A DNA stretch of 64,000 bases, from positions 91,894,728-91,958,727 of the forward strand of contig OX377204.1 in the NCBI GenBank assembly GCA_947396885.1, written 5' to 3'. The translations under genes and the position numbers were made by a program. Positions 40,887-51,539 of this stretch are shown here, one piece after another. This DNA is from Heligmosomoides polygyrus polygyrus. Taxonomy: Eukaryota; Nematoda; Chromadorea; Rhabditida; Heligmosomidae. Position 1 is the first letter of the stretch, and each line of letters starts with the position of its first letter. The notes beneath the pieces are model-generated. The model saw only the letters and a program-made list of their open reading frames with translations, had not been told where the DNA came from and did not search any database.

Positions 40887-41114
40887 CACGCCTGGTAGCG
40901 CAGTCAGAAAAGGCGCCGGATATCGACTTCAGATTCTTGATTCGGGTCCCGCCTAGAACAAACAAGCCTTCCATTGGCGACTTGGTATTAGACCGGTCTG
41001 GGAAGGATAACACTGACTTATCCGTCGTCGGTTGCCCTCAGGGATCATTGTATACCGCGAAACACGCCCAGAAGTAAAATGCGCGGCATACTGCACAAAG
41101 GGATCGAGTAAACT
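40887..41114 (+). mobile_element. SINE-A, diverged
   Basis: CCTGGTAGCGCAGTCAGAAAAG head, TTGATTCGGGTCCCGCC B box, shortened body, GGGATCGAGTAA end. No tail. Confidence 0.75.
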
Positions 41115-41159
41115 GATGCAAACTGCAGGCAAACAGAATTTTTGCGATCAGTCGAATAA

Positions 41160-41354
41160 ATTTTTATAAAATTTCAAACAATGCTTTCACTTATTACGAG
41201 GTAATTTAAAACTGCAATGAAAATGATTTTAAAATTTGCCTTGTACAAAAAAAACTATTCCAACATTTTTGAAGACTCTCTAAATTATGTAGAAAAAGCG
41301 CATTTCAATTTGAAAGAGTTCGCTTTGACTTCAGAAGTCTTAGGCTAGCCTTGT
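41160..41354. repeat. Family F, right half (copy 7), cut by a TATG array
   Basis: ATTTCAAACAATGCTTTCAC, GAAGACTCTCTAAATTATG and TTCAGAAGTCTTAGGCTAGC, then replaced by (TATG)n. Confidence 0.6.
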
Positions 41355-41388
41355 ATGTATGTATGTATGTATGTATGTATGTATGTAT
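41355..41388. repeat. (TATG)n microsatellite
   Basis: About eight TATG units. Confidence 0.95.
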
Positions 41389-41775
41389 TATAGTTGTGCC
41401 CGAACGAATATATTCGAATAATTATTCGAATAATTTATTCGAATATTTATTCGAATTATTCGATCATTCGGTTTTCTTGATTTTCGAATATTCGTTCGAA
41501 TTCGATTATCGATAATTTTCAAAAGTCGAATATTCGTTCGAATTCGATTATCGATAATTTTGAAAAGTCGAATATTCGTTCGAATTCGATTATCGATGAT
41601 TCTGAAAAGTCGAATATTCGTTCGAATTCGATTATCGATGATTTTCAAAAGTCGAATATTCGTTCGAATTCGAACATCGAAGGGAGCCGTATTCGAATAT
41701 TATTCGAATCGAATAGTCAAACTCTATTGATCGAATAATTTTATTCGAATATCGGATAAACCTGAGCTGGTAGTA
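41389..41775. repeat. TTCGAA-rich terminus with 42-bp minisatellite
   Basis: Starts TATAGTTGTGC. Within it, 41486-41679 is 4.6 copies of a 42-bp unit beginning GAATATTCGTTCGAATTCGA. Being a multiple of three, it leaves a repetitive open frame on the minus strand that I do not count as a gene. Confidence 0.8.
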
Positions 41776-43360
41776 CGAACATACAGATTTTGGTCGCGTG
41801 CGCGTGGCGGTCTCTGTCGCACGTGCGGCGAACCGCCACTGACGCAGGGCTCTCTAGGTGGGCTGTCAGGGGGAAATGGAGCTCTGACAAACTCCCGAGG
41901 TATGCTGTATTGTATCTAGATATGTGGCTTTAAGAAGTGGAGCTTCTTGTCACAAAGGGACCCCAAATCTTTTCACAATGGAAACAGCTGAAAACAACAA
42001 ACAACAACATTTCTTCGATTAGGTCATCCAATTCCTTCTCGAAATATCGATTTTCTTTGAATAAGTGCACCGTAGGACTCTCAAATAGCTGAGCAGGGGC
42101 TGCAAAAGAGGTTTATGCAGTTACAAGAGCTTTAGAATCCGTGAGTGCAGCAACACACACTATGTAGACGTCGCGCTTGTCGCAGCAGTCGCCACGGCCG
42201 CCCGCGCTTTTGTATGTTCAGTTTGCTCCCCATAAACCTGCAGCCGGAAGGATGGATTTGCGCCACTTGACAAAAGACCCGTAACCACTAGAGGTCGAGC
42301 ACTTGACAGATTACCTGAAAATCGCCCGATTCAAATATTTTCGCGGTGGTACCACTCGACCGCGAAAGCGCGAACCCAGCCTGCGGGTGCTCCTGCTTTT
42401 AGGAGACATAGCTGTTTTCCACTTTCTGCTTATTTTCCGTTTCGGGTTATGAGGCCAATGAGCTGAAATCGATACAACCGCTGATGACAAGGAACACTGC
42501 ATGTCCTTTTGTGAACATCAAGAAACGGCTCTGAGTGGACTTTTGCCTACATCCAGATTGAATGAGGTTAACTAGCCAGACCAACATGTTCTTCTCATCT
42601 TCGACTGGCACATCCTTTTGCAATGCCTTTGTAATATATTACATCTTTCTTTTTACTTTACAAGGCCATCAGATTTTTATTAATCTCCATCACACAATTT
42701 TTCTTTTTCATAATAGCTATTTGATGCGGAAAACTCATCAAAATGGATCTAGTGCTGCTTTTAAAACAGGAAAATGGGATACTAACGTCGTTCAGTGACA
42801 AAATCTGCCAATGAGGACGAAGAGAAAATGTCTGGCCAAATGACATCACTAATCGAGATTGCACACTCTTCAGTGCAGTCCTAACTTGAGGTGACCGCAT
42901 CTTATCGTCACATTACATTTAGTGGTTTCCACCTTCGTAAAACGGAATGCTTAATTACCAGTTCAGAAATCAGTTCAGCAAAGGGGTTGACCACACCAGT
43001 GCGGTGTAAAAATCTTAAGTTAGTGCAACATCAAATGTGTTTTAGGACTGCCTCAAGCGCAAATAGGGTCCAGGTGGGTCACACCCTAGTCAGAGGTTGT
43101 ACGCCTTTGTAATATGTGTATGTACAGTTACATCATAAATGGCCTACCTCAGATCATTGTAGGGATAAAACACACTATTGCTGCACTTCGGTTTCAAAAG
43201 CAAATAGGACCGTACTGCATGGTGACCCACTTCCCGGACCCCATTTGCGCCCTACCTCACATGGTGACACCTCCCTAAGCAACTTTGCACCCTTTTCTGT
43301 GTTGCTTATTTATTACCCAGTATACATTATTGTTATTTTGCTGTTTCCTAGGACAAAGAA
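41776..43360. other. Unassigned interior, no recognised gene
   Basis: Several short frames without domains. It lies between the TTCGAA terminus and the RTE insertion. Confidence 0.35.
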
Positions 43361-43379
43361 CAATTTTAGCGAACTTTCC
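43361..43379. repeat. Target-site duplication of the RTE, left
   Basis: CAATTTTAGCGAACTTTCC; the partner at 45460-45478 differs by one base. Confidence 0.85.
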
Positions 43380-43417
43380 TTCTTCTTCTTCTTCTTCTTC
43401 TTCTTCTTCTTCTTCTT

Positions 43418-43446
<29 letters not shown>
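43380..43446. repeat. (TTC)n tail of the RTE
   Basis: Uninterrupted TTC units, the LINE 3' tail on the minus strand. Confidence 0.95.
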
Positions 43447-43448
<2 letters not shown>

Positions 43449-43494
43449 GCGTTTTGTCCCGCGCAGTAGCAGTGTCCGCTGCTTTTGTGATCCG

Positions 43495-45459
43495 TCACCA
43501 CCTCATTCTATCAAGGGCGTCATCTGGCGGCGAGATCTTTCTTGATGACGTCCCTCCACCTTTTCCTTGGGGCTCCTCTCGGACGCTTTCCGGTGCCTCG
43601 AAATTCAAGGCCAACATCGTGGGATGGTCCTCTTGTCTTCTGAGGATGTGTCCGTACCATCTAAGCCGCTGCTCCCTCATCTTCAGCTGGATCGGAGCTG
43701 TATTCATCACTGTCCTAACATCCTCATTTCGCACTCTGTCCTGACGGGTCCATCCACATGCATGCCCATCTGAACATCCTCATTTCCGCGGCGTACAGTT
43801 GCCGCTCCTGTGCTCTACCCAGGGCCCAGCACTCACAGCCATAGAGGAGGGCAGGCCTCACTACTGTTCTATATAGCTTGCCCTTGAGTGTCCTGGAGCA
43901 CCTACGGTCGCAGAGGATTCCTGCAGAGGATTCCTGTGGACTCCCTCCATTTGAGCCATGCTGCATTAATCCGTCCCCTGACCGCCTGATCCACGCTTCC
44001 TTCCTCGGATAGGTCGCTTCCGAGGTAGCGGAATTCTTCCACCTTTTCGATCTTCTCCCCATGGTAGTCTACGATCGGTTCGGTGCAATGCTCGGAACTG
44101 ATGAACTTCGTCTTCTTCACGTTCAGCCGTAGGCCGTTGTTTGCGAGGGCTCCTTGCCACAACTGCACCATCTTTTCCAACTCCTCACGGCTGTCGGCTA
44201 CTAGGGCGATATCGTCAGCGTAGAGGATGGTTCTGAGGGGACCTTCCTCAAGGTGGCTCACTATGCAATCAAGCGTTAGCACGAAGAAAAAAAAACGAAA
44301 AAAAACGGAAACGGACTCAGAGCTGACCCTTGATGCACCCCCACTGGGATATCCATATTCTTTGTCATTCCGTGTGGAGTTCGTAAAGCCGCTTTCGAGC
44401 ACTCGTACATGTCCTTTATGACCGAGATGAGACGTTCCGGCACACCCCTACCTCGAAGGGATTTCCAGAGCATGGCCCGGTGTAGCCTGTCGTATGCTTT
44501 CTCCAAGTCCAGGAATGCCAGGTAGCAGGGCTTTCGTTTCTCGCGATACTTCTCCATCACCTGGCGAGCGATAATGATCGCGTCCGTGGTGGACCTCTCA
44601 GGCATGAAGCCCCACTGCTCTTGGGATATGGTGACCATTTCCCTTAGCCTCGAGTCGACCAGTCGTTCGTAGACTTTCATCGTATGTGAGATTAGTTTGA
44701 TCCCACGGTAATTGGAGCACTCGGACGCGTCCCCCTTCTGCTTAAAGAGGGGGACTATGATGCTGTTCCTCCAGTCATCTGGCATCTTATCCTCTATCGT
44801 GACTCTGTTGAAGAACTGTGTCAGCCAATTGACTCCGCAGTTCACAAGCACCTTCCAGGCCTCTACTGGCAGCCCATCAGGGCCAGCTGCCTTCCCGAGC
44901 TTCATCTTCCCTATGGCACTGCGAACCTCTTCCTGCGTCCAAGACGGGATGGGTCCTTCCGTTGGCTGTTCTTCTTGGACTTCCCGACGCGGGAATTCCT
45001 CATTCAGCAGTTCCTTGAAGTACTCCTCCCATCTTTTTCTGACCTCAACCGGCTTCCGTAGTACCCTACCGTCAGCACTCTTCACAGTCTTCACTGCTCG
45101 AATGTCGAGGCTAGCTCTATGACGTGCCTTGGCCAGACGGATGGCGAACTTCTCTCCCTGTAGCTCGTCCAGCTTCTCGTATAGGGCATCCATCCCCGCG
45201 CTCTTTGCCCTTGCTACCGCTGCTATTGCCAGCCTCTTCAGCTTCCTGTAAGCTGTAAAATGCTCGGGTGCCCTTGTCTTCTGCCACTGCCTATAGGCCT
45301 CCTTCTTTTTCCTCACCGCAGCCTGCACCTCTTCATTCCAGAACCATGCAGCCTTATCTCCTCTGGTTCCTCCCTTTCTTTCGCCGAGGGTTTCCTTGGC
45401 ACATCGCAGGATCGTTTGGGTCACCCTCCTCCAGGTCTCGTTTACGGGGCCGGTTGGAT
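43495..45459 (-). pseudogene. RTE reverse transcriptase, C-terminal portion
   Basis: The main frame (to 45424 and beyond) has AAWFWNEEVQAAVRKKKEAY (linker), GKAAGPDGLPVEAWK, IIVPLFKQKGD, NYRGIKLISHTMKVYERL, WGFMPERSTTDAI, motif A LAFLDLEKAYDRL and motif B VGVHQGSALSPF. An A/T-rich indel at 44281-44305 shifts the frame before motif C ILYADDIALVA. A tandem TGCAGAGGATTCC (43913-43938) shifts it again before RPALLYGCECWAL. The end is REQRLRWYGHILRR to a stop at 43495. Most residues are intact, with few internal stops, so the copy is fairly recent. Without endonuclease and with frameshifts it cannot move. Confidence 0.95.
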
Positions 45460-45478
45460 CAATTTTAGAGAACTTTCC
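45460..45478. repeat. Target-site duplication of the RTE, right
   Basis: CAATTTTAGAGAACTTTCC, 18 of 19 bases as at 43361-43379. Confidence 0.85.
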
Positions 45479-46439
45479 ACCGCCAGGAATTCAGTAACTA
45501 CTGCTAGCTGAGCAGCAAAGCTCGCGTAAGTTGCTGATTCAGATACATTTTCTTGTTTCACTTCGTTGTAACATCGTAAGGACAAAGTTGTTGGAATAAA
45601 GTGTATTCCTTCGCATTTCAGAGTTCAAAAAATGCGAGGATCGAGTGTTGTATAGGAATTCTTCAGTAAGGATGTCGATGAGAATGGATTCCGTGTTGCT
45701 CTGTGCAACATATGCAAAAGGCGGATGAAGATACCGTTGTCGAGGACAACTACGAATCTTTGTATCACTTGGAAAAACACCACACTTCTGTCCTGCAGAG
45801 CGCACGGTATTCTGAAAAGACGAAGCCTCCGAGGCTACGAAAGTTCGAACGACCATGACGCGATCCTTCACCCAATAATGAACTCGCAATCAAAATATCG
45901 GTACATGGCAACCTCGCCGTACTAATAGCGGATTGCTCCCTTCCCTTTCGTTGCGAGTTGCATCAACCGCAGGCTTTGAAAAGTTTGTTACGTCGTTGAA
46001 TCCTACAAACCACCAACGAGGCAAGGAATCCTCAGCATTCTGAAGAAAAATGTGGACGACATTGACCGCCGCACAGAATTTTATTGGCTGATCCAAACAA
46101 CTTTTTCGGTATTACGATGGATCGCTTGAGTTCGCTCAACTGCGGAACGGGACATTCGGCGATTACAAGGCATACTATGTGCTCAACATGACATTCTAGG
46201 AAATCGGCCATTCTAGACTGCGTTCCGATGGGCCTCTCAAGGTGACTGTTACTTTTCTGTTCCACTATGCACCAATGCCTTAAGCATAAGCACGACCTTC
46301 AGCCGATGGGCTACAACAGACTGTGGTGTAAGCCAGCGGGAGCGTTCCAAGAGACACACGTTGGGATGGTGTGGCTGGTGGTTCCCGTGGACATCAATTT
46401 AGTGGAATTTGATCCATATCGATTGGTGGCAATTCATAC
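45479..46439. other. Unassigned interior, no recognised gene
   Basis: Frames at 45539-45889 and 46032-46265 (-) have no domain I can name. Confidence 0.35.
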
Positions 46440-46505
46440 TCGAAAAACGAACTTCAGATTCGTGTTCAGCGACCTCGATTGCCCCAGGGCTGAACTACGG
46501 AAACA
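46440..46505. repeat. Antisense fragment of the Helitron-like inner block
   Basis: AAAAACGAACTTCAGATTCG, CAGCGACCTCGATTGCCC and CAGGGCTGAA are the reverse complement of the unit repeated in 35.2-35.9 kb. Confidence 0.6.
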
Positions 46506-46539
46506 CACGCGCTCTACTCTTTTGTATATAGTAGGATTC

Positions 46540-46930
46540 GTTCATTCGAACAAATTATTCGACTATTCGATCATTCGAAAATTTTCGACATCGAATAAAT
46601 TCGACTATTCGATCATTTGAAAATTTTCGACATCGAATAAATTCGACTATTCGATCATTCGAAAATTTTCGACATCGAATAAATTCGATCGTTCATTCGT
46701 TCGAAAAATCTCGACGTCGAATAAATTCGATCGTTCATTCGTTCGAAAATTTTCGACGTCGAATAAATTCGATCGTTCGTTCGTTTGGAAATTTTCGACA
46801 TCGAGTTTCATTCGTTCGGAAATTTTCGACATCGAATAAATTCGCTCGATCATTCGATCGGAAATTTTTGACGTCGAATAAATTCGATCGTTCATTCGTT
46901 CGATAAAATTTCGAAAAAGCACGACTGTAG
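46540..46930. repeat. TTCGAA-rich terminus with 42-bp minisatellite
   Basis: About nine units of 42 bp with two variants (ATTCGACTATTCGATCATTC and ATTCGATCGTTCATTCGTTC), all sharing GAAAATTTTCGAC and ATCGAATAA-like parts. It ends GCACGACTGTA, an imperfect inverse of TATAGTTGTGC at 41389. Confidence 0.8.
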
Positions 46931-47084
46931 TATGTATGTATGTATGTATGTATGTATGTATGCATGCATGTATGTATGTATCTATCTATGTATGTAGGTG
47001 TATGTATGTATGTATGTATGTATGTATGTATGTATGTATGTATGTATGTATGTATGTATGTATGTGTGTATGTATGTACATAAG

Positions 47085-47118
<34 letters not shown>

Positions 47119-47120
47119 TA
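46931..47120. repeat. (TATG)n microsatellite
   Basis: Long TATG array with TGTG and CATAAG interruptions. The 'MYVCMYV' frames here are artefacts of the array. Confidence 0.95.
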
Positions 47121-47224
47121 TACCATATTGACGTCAAATCAACCTGGACACTTCAAACCAAACTGGACACTTTTCAAATCAAATTGGGTACGCTTCTAAT
47201 GGTAAGATATCACCCCTATCTGTT
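47121..47224. repeat. Family F end (copy 8)
   Basis: TACCATATTGACGTCAAATC and ACTGGACACTTTTCAAATC. Nearly identical to 47441-47516. Confidence 0.8.
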
Positions 47225-47300
47225 GTATGTATGTATGTATGTATGTATGTATGTGTGTAGTATGTATGTATGTATGTATGTGTGTATGTATGTGCATAAG

Positions 47301-47334
<34 letters not shown>

Positions 47335-47440
47335 TGTATGTATGTATGTATGTATGTATGTATGTATGCATGTATGTATGTATGTATGTATGTATGTATG
47401 TATGTATGTATGTATGTATGTATGTATGTATGTATGTATA
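47225..47440. repeat. (TATG)n microsatellite, second array
   Basis: Same interruptions as 46931-47120, showing that array plus family F end were duplicated as a unit of about 320 bp. Confidence 0.95.
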
Positions 47441-48325
47441 TACCATATTGACGTCAAATCAACCTGGACACTTCAAACCAAACTGGACACTTTTCAAATC
47501 AAATTGGATACGCTTCTAGGCTAACCCAAGACTTTTCAAATGACAGCGAAATTTTCCAAATCGAAGTGAGCTTCTTTCCTTCGTTAAACTGGAGCCTGTC
47601 CAAAATTGTTAGAATAATACTCTGTTTAAGGAAAAATTTAGTATAACTTTATTTGAAGTTCTAATTTATTCCCAATGAGAGAACGCTTTGTTTGAATTTT
47701 TATGAAAATTTTATTTTTTTAAGAAAATTAGTAACTTAAAGCTTGTTTTAAAAGGAGGAAGACGGCTATTTTGTATTGCCAAAACAGAGATTGCGCCACA
47801 CCCCCGTCCGAAACTTCGCCATTTTTATCCGATTGGTAGCAAAATTTCCGTTTGCATGCAGTTTTACATCTGCAAACGATGCAACACTAACAATTGTAAA
47901 AAACATACATATTACGACTTCCTTGCTGCATGTAAGCAGCATTCACACTATCAATCAGTTAAACATTGCGATTTGCTTTCCGAGTGCATGGCGCGATCCA
48001 GTCTAATAGTGCACTACATGATTTGCACCTTGCGGCGCTTCAGAACAAAATTGAATTTTTTATTTTTCTTTTAAAAATAAAAAATCTGTAAAAAAATTAC
48101 ACTCATTCGGGCAGCTGAAGTAGAAAAATTCAAAAAAGGTTATTCTAAATTTTTCTTGAACAAAAAATTATTCTTACCTACTTGGAGAGTCTGTAGATTA
48201 ACATGTAAGAAGCTCGTTTCGGTTTGGAAGACGTTCAGTTTGATTCCAAACTTCATAGGCCAGCTTGGAAGAGTGTCCAATTTGATTTGAAAAAGTGCCC
48301 AATTTGACGCGAAAATAGTATATAC
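47441..48325. mobile_element. Family F fold-back element, most complete copy (copy 9)
   Basis: Left arm: ACCATATTGACGTCAAATC, TTGGATACGCTTCTAGGC, TTCGTTAAACTGGAGCCTG, AGTATAACTTTATTTGAAG. The right arm from about 48130 mirrors it: TTATTCTTACCTACTTGGAG, GAGTGTCCAATTTGATTTG, GACGCGAAAATAGTATATA. The centre carries GATTGCGCCACACCCCCGTC and GAGTGCATGGCGCGATCC, which recur in other copies. No protein is encoded. The arms are about 250 bp. Confidence 0.7.
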
Positions 48326-48514
48326 ATGAAATGCCGATAAAATAAAACATATGAGAAATCAAAATGTTCGAAAAAAACGAAATGGGAGAAGAAAAGAAGT
48401 GCGAAATGAATACGAATTTTCAACAAAATTTCCTGTTTTGCATGTGCTATTTATACAGCAACGAGTCCAGAGCACTGGTTCGCTAGTCCTATCCATGTGG
48501 GAGAAGAAGTGTAG

Positions 48515-48680
48515 CTACTTCAACCACTTTCACGTCGAAGTGGACAGTTTTCAGATGAAATTGGACACATTGCACATTTTCCCTGAAGACGAAATTATTC
48601 TAGCCATCCTGCAGAGTCTTGAGCTTAACTTGAAAAGGTCGTTTTGATTTGGAAGAGTTCGCTTTCAATTCAAAGTCTAC
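48515..48680. repeat. Family F, fused halves (copy 10)
   Basis: TTTCACGTCGAAGTGGACAG joins directly to GACGAAATTATTCTAGCC and GAAGAGTTCGCTTTC; the centre is deleted. Confidence 0.5.
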
Positions 48681-48800
48681 CGGTACCGCAGTTGGAGGAG
48701 GCGCCGGCGCTGTCAAGTGCACACCTATTCAAGGGTCTTGGATCGGATATCCTGCCCAGACCATCAAGTCTTCCAATTTTTCAGGGCCGGTGAATCTGTC
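48681..48800 (+). mobile_element. SINE-A, 5' part
   Basis: ACCGCAGTTGGAGGAGGCGCC, CTTGGATCGGATATCCTGCCC and CAGGGCCGGTGAATC. The 3' half is missing. Confidence 0.65.
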
Positions 48801-49761
48801 TAGCCTATCAGTTTGAGCGCGAAGGTACAGAACGACAAATAGGTATTTTATAGACTATTTGGTAGACATAATATAGACATAAAAAATTAATTTCTAAGCA
48901 TGCTATTCCTATTAGTCTTTCAAAAAATGGTTGGTAAATTGCAAAGATTGTATTGAAAACCTGGAATTGTAAAAAAGCTTTTGCCTGGAAAACTTCTTTC
49001 ACACTATCAAGTATCAGCTGCGGTTGAAACCATTTCAAAATCTCCGCAAAATAAGGGAAATATTTACTGAATGTCACTAAAGCCTTCAAAGATCCATAAG
49101 GTCGTCTAGTCCACATGAGAAAACTTGCAGATGTTCCATGACAACCAATGAGAGCACTGTCCGAAGACGCATCAGCCTATCAACGCACCAACCGTGCACA
49201 CTGTCTACTCAGGCAGGCCACTTTGGCGACAAGCGTCTTTCAAATTGATTTTGACTCAGACTTTGACCAGGTCGCCGAAGCGATTCCTGTGGCTGGTCGA
49301 GCAAAAAATTTCCTGAATTTCTGAGAAGAATAAAGACTTGGGTAGGTATAATTCCAAGTCAAAGGTCTATACATTGTTCACGAAGCGCGCCATGTTGTTA
49401 GTTAGATCCACAAAGTAAGCCAAGCTCTTCTAAACGCATGGATAAGCCCCTTTCATCACCCTAACCTTACTCTGCGAGAAGTCGCGCCCACTCGATTGAT
49501 TCTGGCGGGCCTATATGCATGCTCACAGAAGTGCCACGGTGAAGGTTATTTGCAAAAGGTAGGCCATGCTCTTCTGTGCAACAAATAAGTTGACGAATAA
49601 CAAATAAGTTAGTGCAACGCTCAGGAGTTGAGGATGCCGCGCCCTGAAGCGATTTGCGTCCGAAGCGACGCCTGGCGAGCGGAAAACGACGCTTTCGGAC
49701 GCAAAAATGCGCCGCTTTTGCTTGTTAGACGATGCGGCATGTGTAATAGTGTAGAACAACA
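48801..49761. other. Spacer, nothing recognised
   Basis: AT-rich left part and GC-richer right part, with no coding domain. Confidence 0.35.
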
Positions 49762-50279
49762 CGATATGCGATGCAGTCCCAATCGGGGGGGGGGGTGCAC
49801 CTCATAATGACATTTAAATGTCAGTTTACGCACAAATACATGCAGCATAACATATGAGCGACCTTGCCTGATCCTCCTCCCTTGGAAATCGTCGATCCTA
49901 ACTTGAAATAAAAAATTTTGTTATAAAACCGACGACGAAGAGCGACCGACGCGGACCACAAGCAAAAAAATAAATAGGCCGTGGGGTGATGCGTACCGCC
50001 CGCAGGGGTCCCTCTATGTGTTCCACATGATGAGTTAGTCGACGCGCGTGCATTCGGTGCGCGGGAATTTGAAAACAGGGATTACATGCTGCGCCGCTGC
50101 AGCCTCTTCACAGTTTTGTAACGGATTTTTTATATTTCACGTCAGGATCGACGATTTTCAAAGGAGGGGATCAAGCATGGTCGTTAATGTGTTATGCTGC
50201 ATGTATTGATGTGTAAGCTGGTAGCATTTACATGTCACTACAGAGTGCCCCCTCCCGATTGTGATTGCACCCGATATGC
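49762..50279. mobile_element. Fold-back element J with ~168-bp inverted arms
   Basis: The left arm (49762-49929) and right arm (50113-50279) mirror each other: ATACATGCAGCATAACA, AATCGTCGATCCT, CCCAATCGGG and GCGACCTTGCCTGATC-type blocks. The centre of about 180 bp is GC-richer. It has a G run at 49786-49795. No coding capacity. Confidence 0.75.
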
Positions 50280-50364
50280 CTACAGCAGCGCATTTCTGTG
50301 CTGATTCTCAAGGGAGGGTGAAAGATTTTCTTCATTGATGTATACGACCTTCAGAGTACAGCAC

Positions 50365-50726
50365 TAAAGTATGATGCTTAGCGAATAATATAGTGCCTGA
50401 CAAATCCCATGTCTGCGTTTGCTTTTTTCAGAGCCTAAAGAAAGAGGTATGGTAAGGACTTTGATTACCCATAAATAGCTGATAACGCCATAGCTACAAA
50501 AATATAACAGCTCAAGGCAATGAGCTAACCTTCATAAAATCACCGTGACTTACTAAGTAGAGATATTTTAAGTTCTTTACTGAAACTAGTGCAAGGTGAA
50601 TTTTTTATCAGACAAGAAATGCCGGTGCACCTGCCCTATGACGGAAACAATTACGCGTTGCCTCACTGTGTGCGTAAATGACACCGCAATTTAAATAAAA
50701 TACTCCTTCATGGAAGCAGCTCCACA
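50365..50726. repeat. Family E repeat, copy 2
   Basis: Partner of 36526-36876 in the same orientation. It starts about 85 bp after fold-back J. Confidence 0.7.
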
Positions 50727-51539
50727 CTCTCAAAGCGAGGGCAGAATTGCAATATGAGTTCGGAAGGGAAAGCGCATGAGAAACAGGAAGTTATTCCGCA
50801 AGAGCTCTCTAAAACTACTTAGTAATACGAAGTTCGTGTGAGCACATAAGTAATAAGGAGCGGCGATACACAATTAGAGTGCGGAAGAGCTGTTTATTCT
50901 GGGAGGTTGATTGGAACGTCTTGATAGCTTCAGCGATGAATCGGTTGATTCGTGTAGCGATGACAACCGCAGCTAGCTACGTTATTTACCACGAATTGCA
51001 GACGCTTAGAGTGGTGAAATTTTGAACGCATAGCGCTGTTGGGTCGGTTCAGAGTTTTGATAGCATTCGCAATCTTTTCTTTATTTGTTAAGGCGTGATC
51101 CTGTTCAGTTCCGTTGTATTACCTAGCATTGATTGTCTGGTGCCCGTTGTGTATTGTATTTCGTAGACTATCGAGCTTAACTACTCTTGATCGTGCGAGA
51201 TCTGGCGCGCTACCGTAATCCGCCGGCGATATAAGACGATCACCCTGTAGTGAGACATCCATACGACGCCTGTCTTGACCACGAGTGGCCGGGTATAAAG
51301 TTTCCTTTCAGCGAGCTTGCTCTCTCGTGTTCTCTGGCCACCCAGCTGGTCAACGACGTTGACTTATTTCTTTATATATGGTGGGATTCAGCACACAATG
51401 CAAGTCAGTCAACAATATAATCACCAATTTTGTCATGACAGTGGTCCACCTACTAGGCGGAACTGCGGCCCTTTTCCCAGAACTGGGAAAAACTGAAATT
51501 GAGGAAGTCGATGACCGCTTGGCCTAAGCCTTCAAACTT
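50727..51539. other. Spacer; LTR-like look at 51180-51360 not supported
   Basis: Contains GATATAAGACGATCACC and GGGTATAAAGTTTCC and a pyrimidine-rich stretch, but no second copy, primer-binding site or coding region to support an LTR. Confidence 0.3.

Larger units (their letters stand above)
43380..45459 (-). mobile_element. RTE-type LINE, 5'-truncated
   Basis: An insertion of 2.08 kb bounded by 19-bp TSDs. On the minus strand it ends in (AAG)n (43380-43446), a microsatellite tail of the sort RTE elements carry. The apurinic endonuclease region expected upstream of the RT is absent. Confidence 0.9.

Noticed and set aside
41388..41648. Minus-strand repetitive frame (IIDNRIRTNIRLF units)
   Set aside because: The 42-bp minisatellite period is divisible by three, so an open frame follows automatically. 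No start context or domain.
43116..43469. ORF ending in a poly-Phe run, and the opposite poly-Lys frame
   Set aside because: Both are translations of the (TTC)n LINE tail.
46936..47519. Long open frames with MYVCMYV repeats
   Set aside because: They are translations of the TATG microsatellite and appear in several frames on both strands.
51180..51360. Possible solo LTR with TATA-like and polypyrimidine segments
   Set aside because: No second copy in the window, no TG...CA borders with TSD and no primer-binding site that I can identify.
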